From JABDGM01 sp046349975 (GTDB lineage Bacteria; Planctomycetota; Planctomycetia; Pirellulales; Lacipirellulaceae), in assembly GCA_046349975.1 (NCBI GenBank), contig JAXMBH010000022.1:1-64000 (forward strand): a DNA stretch of 64,000 nt, in the 5' to 3' direction. A program made the position numbers and the translations under genes. The notes under the pieces are model-generated. The model saw only the letters and a program-made list of their open reading frames with translations. It was not told the DNA's origin and ran no database searches. Below, one piece after another: positions 61,486-64,000 of this stretch. Each line of letters opens with the position of its first letter. The first letter of the stretch is position 1.

Positions 61486-62277
61486 ATGGGGTTGAAATTC
61501 CGCTATCTCTATCGTGCATTTCGCTATCGACTGTTCGTCGACCCGGGCGAGTTGCGGTTTGTGAGCGAGTCGCTCGGACCTGGGCAGGCGGCGGTTGATG
61601 TCGGTTGCCATAAGGGTGCTTACACGTACTGGATGCGGCGGCGCGTTGGCCCCAGCGGAGCCGTGTATGCATTCGAGCCGCAGCCGGAGCAGATTGCCTA
61701 TCTGCGCGAAGCCTTCTCGGCGATGTCGTACGACAACGTGGAAATTGTGCCTTTGGCCGTGTCGGACCACTGCGGTGCAATGACGCTGCACGTGCCCGCT
61801 GGGTTGGGGAAGACGCATCATGCGTCGTTGGAAGAGAGCGCTGAGGAGCGAGGAGCGAGGAGCGAGCAACGAAATTCGGCAGCTGAATCTCGCTCCTCGC
61901 TCCTCGCTCCTCGTAACTTCGCAGTGGACGTTACGACGCTGGACGACTTCTTCGGGGCGAAGGCGCGGGGGCCGGATTTTTTGAAGATCGATGTGGAAGG
62001 GCATGAGCTGGCGGTGCTGCAGGGCGGGGTGGAGACGATTCGCAAGTATCGGCCGCGGATTTTGGTCGAGTGCGAAGTGCGGCATCGGCCCGATCACGAC
62101 GCGCGGCCGGTGTTCGAGCTGCTGGAGTCGCTGGGATATGAAGGTACATTCTTTTTGCATCGCAAGCGCCGGCCGCTGGCGGAGTTCGACGCGGCCGTGC
62201 ATCAGAAGCTGGAGACGCCGGACCCGATTCATTTGCCGCGGGGGTATGTGAACAATTTCGCGTTTGTCCCGCGGTAA
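61486..62277 (+). CDS. FkbM-family methyltransferase with an in-frame palindrome
   Basis: 263 residues from ATG 61486; GTG 61477 is an alternative. SAM-binding motif AAVDVGCHKGAYTYWM at about 36-51, GAVYAFEPQPEQIAYLREAF, VEIVPLAVSDHCGAMTLHV, then VDVTTLDDFFG and the FkbM signature FLKIDVEGHELAVLQGG. Residues 120-143 (AEERGARSEQRN, then ESRSSLLAP) are encoded by a perfect 24-bp inverted repeat that interrupts the usual domain spacing. SAM-dependent O- or C-methyltransferase; substrate unknown. Confidence 0.86.
   Translation: MGLKFRYLYRAFRYRLFVDPGELRFVSESLGPGQAAVDVGCHKGAYTYWMRRRVGPSGAVYAFEPQPEQIAYLREAFSAMSYDNVEIVPLAVSDHCGAMTLHVPAGLGKTHHASLEESAEERGARSEQRNSAAESRSSLLAPRNFAVDVTTLDDFFGAKARGPDFLKIDVEGHELAVLQGGVETIRKYRPRILVECEVRHRPDHDARPVFELLESLGYEGTFFLHRKRRPLAEFDAAVHQKLETPDPIHLPRGYVNNFAFVPR
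61843..61912. repeat. Perfect 24-bp inverted repeat inside the FkbM gene, family I
   Basis: Left arm (61843-61866) is three tandem gaggagc units (gaggagcgaggagcgagg...), right arm (61889-61912) its exact reverse complement (ctcgctcctcgctcctcg...), around 22 bases. In frame and with no stop codon. Confidence 0.9.
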
Positions 62278-62592
62278 AGCGGCTGGGTTTTGCACATTCG
62301 GTCGGGGCGCCGCATTTTGGGTGCAATACCAGGGTATTGTGCTTGTTGAAGGCGGGCTCAGTGGCTGAGGCAATCGCGAAGGACTTGCGCCATGAGCGTT
62401 TGCGGGCGATTGGGTTGGCATTGCGATGATCGGCTACGTGCAAACGAGCTGAATTTGTTCGCATTTCGATGCGTCATGAGTCGGCTCGTTCGTCGGTATA
62501 GTCAATAATATATATGAACAAATGACTACTATAGCGACTGGGTGATCCAAATCAGGCCGAATTTGGAGCCACCCTTGCTGGGGAGAGAGATC
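62278..62592. other. Intergenic region of about 315 bp, partly AT-rich
   Basis: A small hairpin caatac/gtattg lies near 62324-62339, and the stretch tatagtcaataatatatatg near 62498-62516 is distinctly AT-rich and could carry the promoter of the next gene. No coding frame is supported. Confidence 0.45.
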
Positions 62593-64000
62593 ATGTTTGG
62601 ATGGTTCAAGCCGAAGTCACCGCTAACCGTGGAGCAGGTGCGATGGATGGATGAGCGGTTCGCATGGTTGCGCAATGAGTTTGGTGAGCGGCGGCTCGGC
62701 GGGCCGGTGGTTGCTCCGACGAATGAGTTCTTCCCAGATCTGTATCGCGGCACGCATGACGATGCGGCGAAAATTTTCGACCGTGTATGCGAGTGCATGG
62801 GTGTCGAGCGAGCGCGAGTGAATCTGAGACTGTATCGCGATGCGAAGGTCGACAGCGTCCACTCCAATTTCAGCCCACTCCGGCAGGATTACGTCGCGGG
62901 CGTGTACGATGAGCGGCCGGAGGTCATCGATATTTGGCTCGAAACGACGCGGCTCGATGAGCCGGAAATGGTGGTTGCCGTGCTGGCTCACGAGCTGGCG
63001 CACGTGCATTTGTTAGGCGATCGGCGCTATTCGCCGGAACAGGAAGATCACGAACGGCTGACTGATTTGCTGGTCGTGTATTTTGGGCTGGGGATCTTCA
63101 ACGCGAATGTTTCGCTTCAAGACCGCCATTGGCGCGCCGGTCGTTTCAGTGGATGGTCGATGGGCACGATTGGTTACCTGTCGCTCTGTGAGTTTGCTTA
63201 CGCGCTCGCGAAATTTGCCCATGCCAGGCGCGAGTACAATCCGAGCTGGGCGCGGCATTTGCGCAAGGATGTGCGGTCACTGTTTAAAGTCGAGCTGGAG
63301 CATTTGATTCAGCGTGGCCATGTGGCGGCGGCGAGTGCGGCGGGTTCCAGTACCGCAGAAGAGTCGGCGGCGTGCGGAAGCGGTGGATGCGATTGCCACG
63401 GCGGCTGCTCGGGAGCATGCTGTGCGAAGGACACCGATGACGAAGTCGAGGAAGCGGTTGGCGATGACGAATCGCATGATCGGCAGGAGTCCGATCAATT
63501 GTTCGAGTTAGGCGTCGTGCACAATGCCACCAAGGAGTTTCAGCTGGCGGCCGAAGTGCTGGCGCGGGCGGTGGAGTTGAAGCCCAGTGACGATGAAGCC
63601 TGGTCGGAGCTTGCGCGAGCGTACTTGGGGTTGGGCAAATTCGCGGCGGCCGCGGAAGCTTGCACGCGGTCGCTCGAAATCGATCCAGAAAATTTGGAAA
63701 CGATAAGCCGACGGGCCACGGCCTACATCTGGTTGCGGCGTTACGCCGATGCCATTGCCGACTCGGGACGCGTAATCGCTGAAGCGCGAAAGATGGCGGT
63801 CGGATGGCATCTCCACGGACTGGCGTACCTGGGGATGGGCAATCCTAAGCGAGCAGTGGACGATCTCACGAAGGCCATCCGATACGCGCCGACCTGGGGC
63901 GAGACGTATTTGGCCCGGAGTCGGGCGTTCGAACAATTGGGCGATCCACGGCGGGCACAGGTCGATTTGTTCGAAGCGATTCGACGGACGCCGCAATTTG
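62593..64000 (+). CDS. Zinc-metallopeptidase-like protein with cysteine-rich linker and TPR repeats (3'-truncated by window edge)
   Basis: ATG 62593, with GGGAGAG seven bases before. The frame stays open to the right edge (469 codons here), so the C-terminus is missing. The N-terminal domain has a HELAH zinc motif at 133-137 (VAVLAHELAHVHLLGD), with a downstream acidic stretch (QEDHERLTDLLVVYFG) that could supply the third ligand. Around 261-277 comes a tight cysteine cluster (CGSGGCDCHGGCSGACC), then an acidic linker, then TPR repeats from about 300 (FELGVVHNATKEFQLAAEVL, DEAWSELARAYLGLGKF). I know no named family with this domain order. Confidence 0.78.
   Translation, partial: MFGWFKPKSPLTVEQVRWMDERFAWLRNEFGERRLGGPVVAPTNEFFPDLYRGTHDDAAKIFDRVCECMGVERARVNLRLYRDAKVDSVHSNFSPLRQDYVAGVYDERPEVIDIWLETTRLDEPEMVVAVLAHELAHVHLLGDRRYSPEQEDHERLTDLLVVYFGLGIFNANVSLQDRHWRAGRFSGWSMGTIGYLSLCEFAYALAKFAHARREYNPSWARHLRKDVRSLFKVELEHLIQRGHVAAASAAGSSTAEESAACGSGGCDCHGGCSGACCAKDTDDEVEEAVGDDESHDRQESDQLFELGVVHNATKEFQLAAEVLARAVELKPSDDEAWSELARAYLGLGKFAAAAEACTRSLEIDPENLETISRRATAYIWLRRYADAIADSGRVIAEARKMAVGWHLHGLAYLGMGNPKRAVDDLTKAIRYAPTWGETYLARSRAFEQLGDPRRAQVDLFEAIRRTPQF

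Noticed and set aside
59572..62421. A 949-residue reverse-strand open frame
   Set aside because: It is antisense to the TPR and FkbM genes and is Arg/His-rich with no recognisable domain. Long open antisense frames are common in GC-rich codon-biased genes.

Overview
The window reads as a chromosome segment of a planctomycete, most likely order Pirellulales. This is inferred from protein content. Two very large surface or secreted proteins open with the planctomycete LEPR-type N-terminal motif (LEARHVLA and LESRQMLS). One secreted protein combines a dockerin-like repeat with a PEP-CTERM-like tail. There are LPS-outer-membrane genes (BamD-like, LptE), an isolated fliM, and a membrane-anchored formylglycine-generating-enzyme-like protein beside a GTPase. 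I found no rRNA, tRNA, CRISPR array, transposase or phage gene.

Layout. 1-9.3 kb: end of a BamD-like gene, lptE, folP, proA, fliM, cstA (reverse), trxB, a small protein/nucleotidyltransferase pair, and a RidA protein. 9.4-15 kb: PEP-CTERM protein, ffh, a frameshifted clan AA aspartic protease with its small partner, lhgO, a lipoprotein. 15.4-18.5 kb: tandem SGNH hydrolases and carA. 18.6-22.4 kb: a four-gene reverse operon (coiled-coil protein, membrane FGE-like protein, zinc-ribbon GTPase, small helical protein), the best candidate here for an undescribed system. 22.9-27 kb: asnS (reverse), then rpsP-trmD-rplS-yraN. 27-30.7 kb: a sulfur/rhodanese cluster. 30.9-37.3 kb: a Gfo/Idh/MocA oxidoreductase and xdhABC (reverse). 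37.6-43 kb: a DUF72 gene, rhaB, and divergent lutABC. 43.2-53 kb: cell-surface proteins, a glycosyltransferase, a sulfotransferase and an LPS-kinase-like fusion. 53.1-55.7 kb: reverse VOC protein, trpC, cutA, HMCES/YedK. 56-64 kb: fumC, two TPR paralogues, an FkbM methyltransferase, and a metallopeptidase-TPR protein that runs off the right edge.

The most striking non-gene feature is a set of at least ten families of short imperfect palindromes, often built from 8-15-base direct repeats. They fill many intergenic gaps. At least four apparent copies sit in frame inside genes: the lptE signal peptide, carA, the SRAP/HMCES gene, and the FkbM methyltransferase, where the inverted repeat is a perfect 24 bp. 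Several genes (carA, the 8192 gene, lutA, rhaB) have a -10-like hexamer 6-7 bases before the start codon, which suggests leaderless transcripts.

Functional links: rhamnulokinase beside the lactate-oxidation complex fits breakdown of deoxysugars through lactaldehyde and lactate. The rhodanese, CoA-disulfide-reductase-like and DUF2892 genes form a persulfide-handling group. The glycosyltransferase, sulfotransferase and kinase fusion probably modify LPS or another surface glycan.
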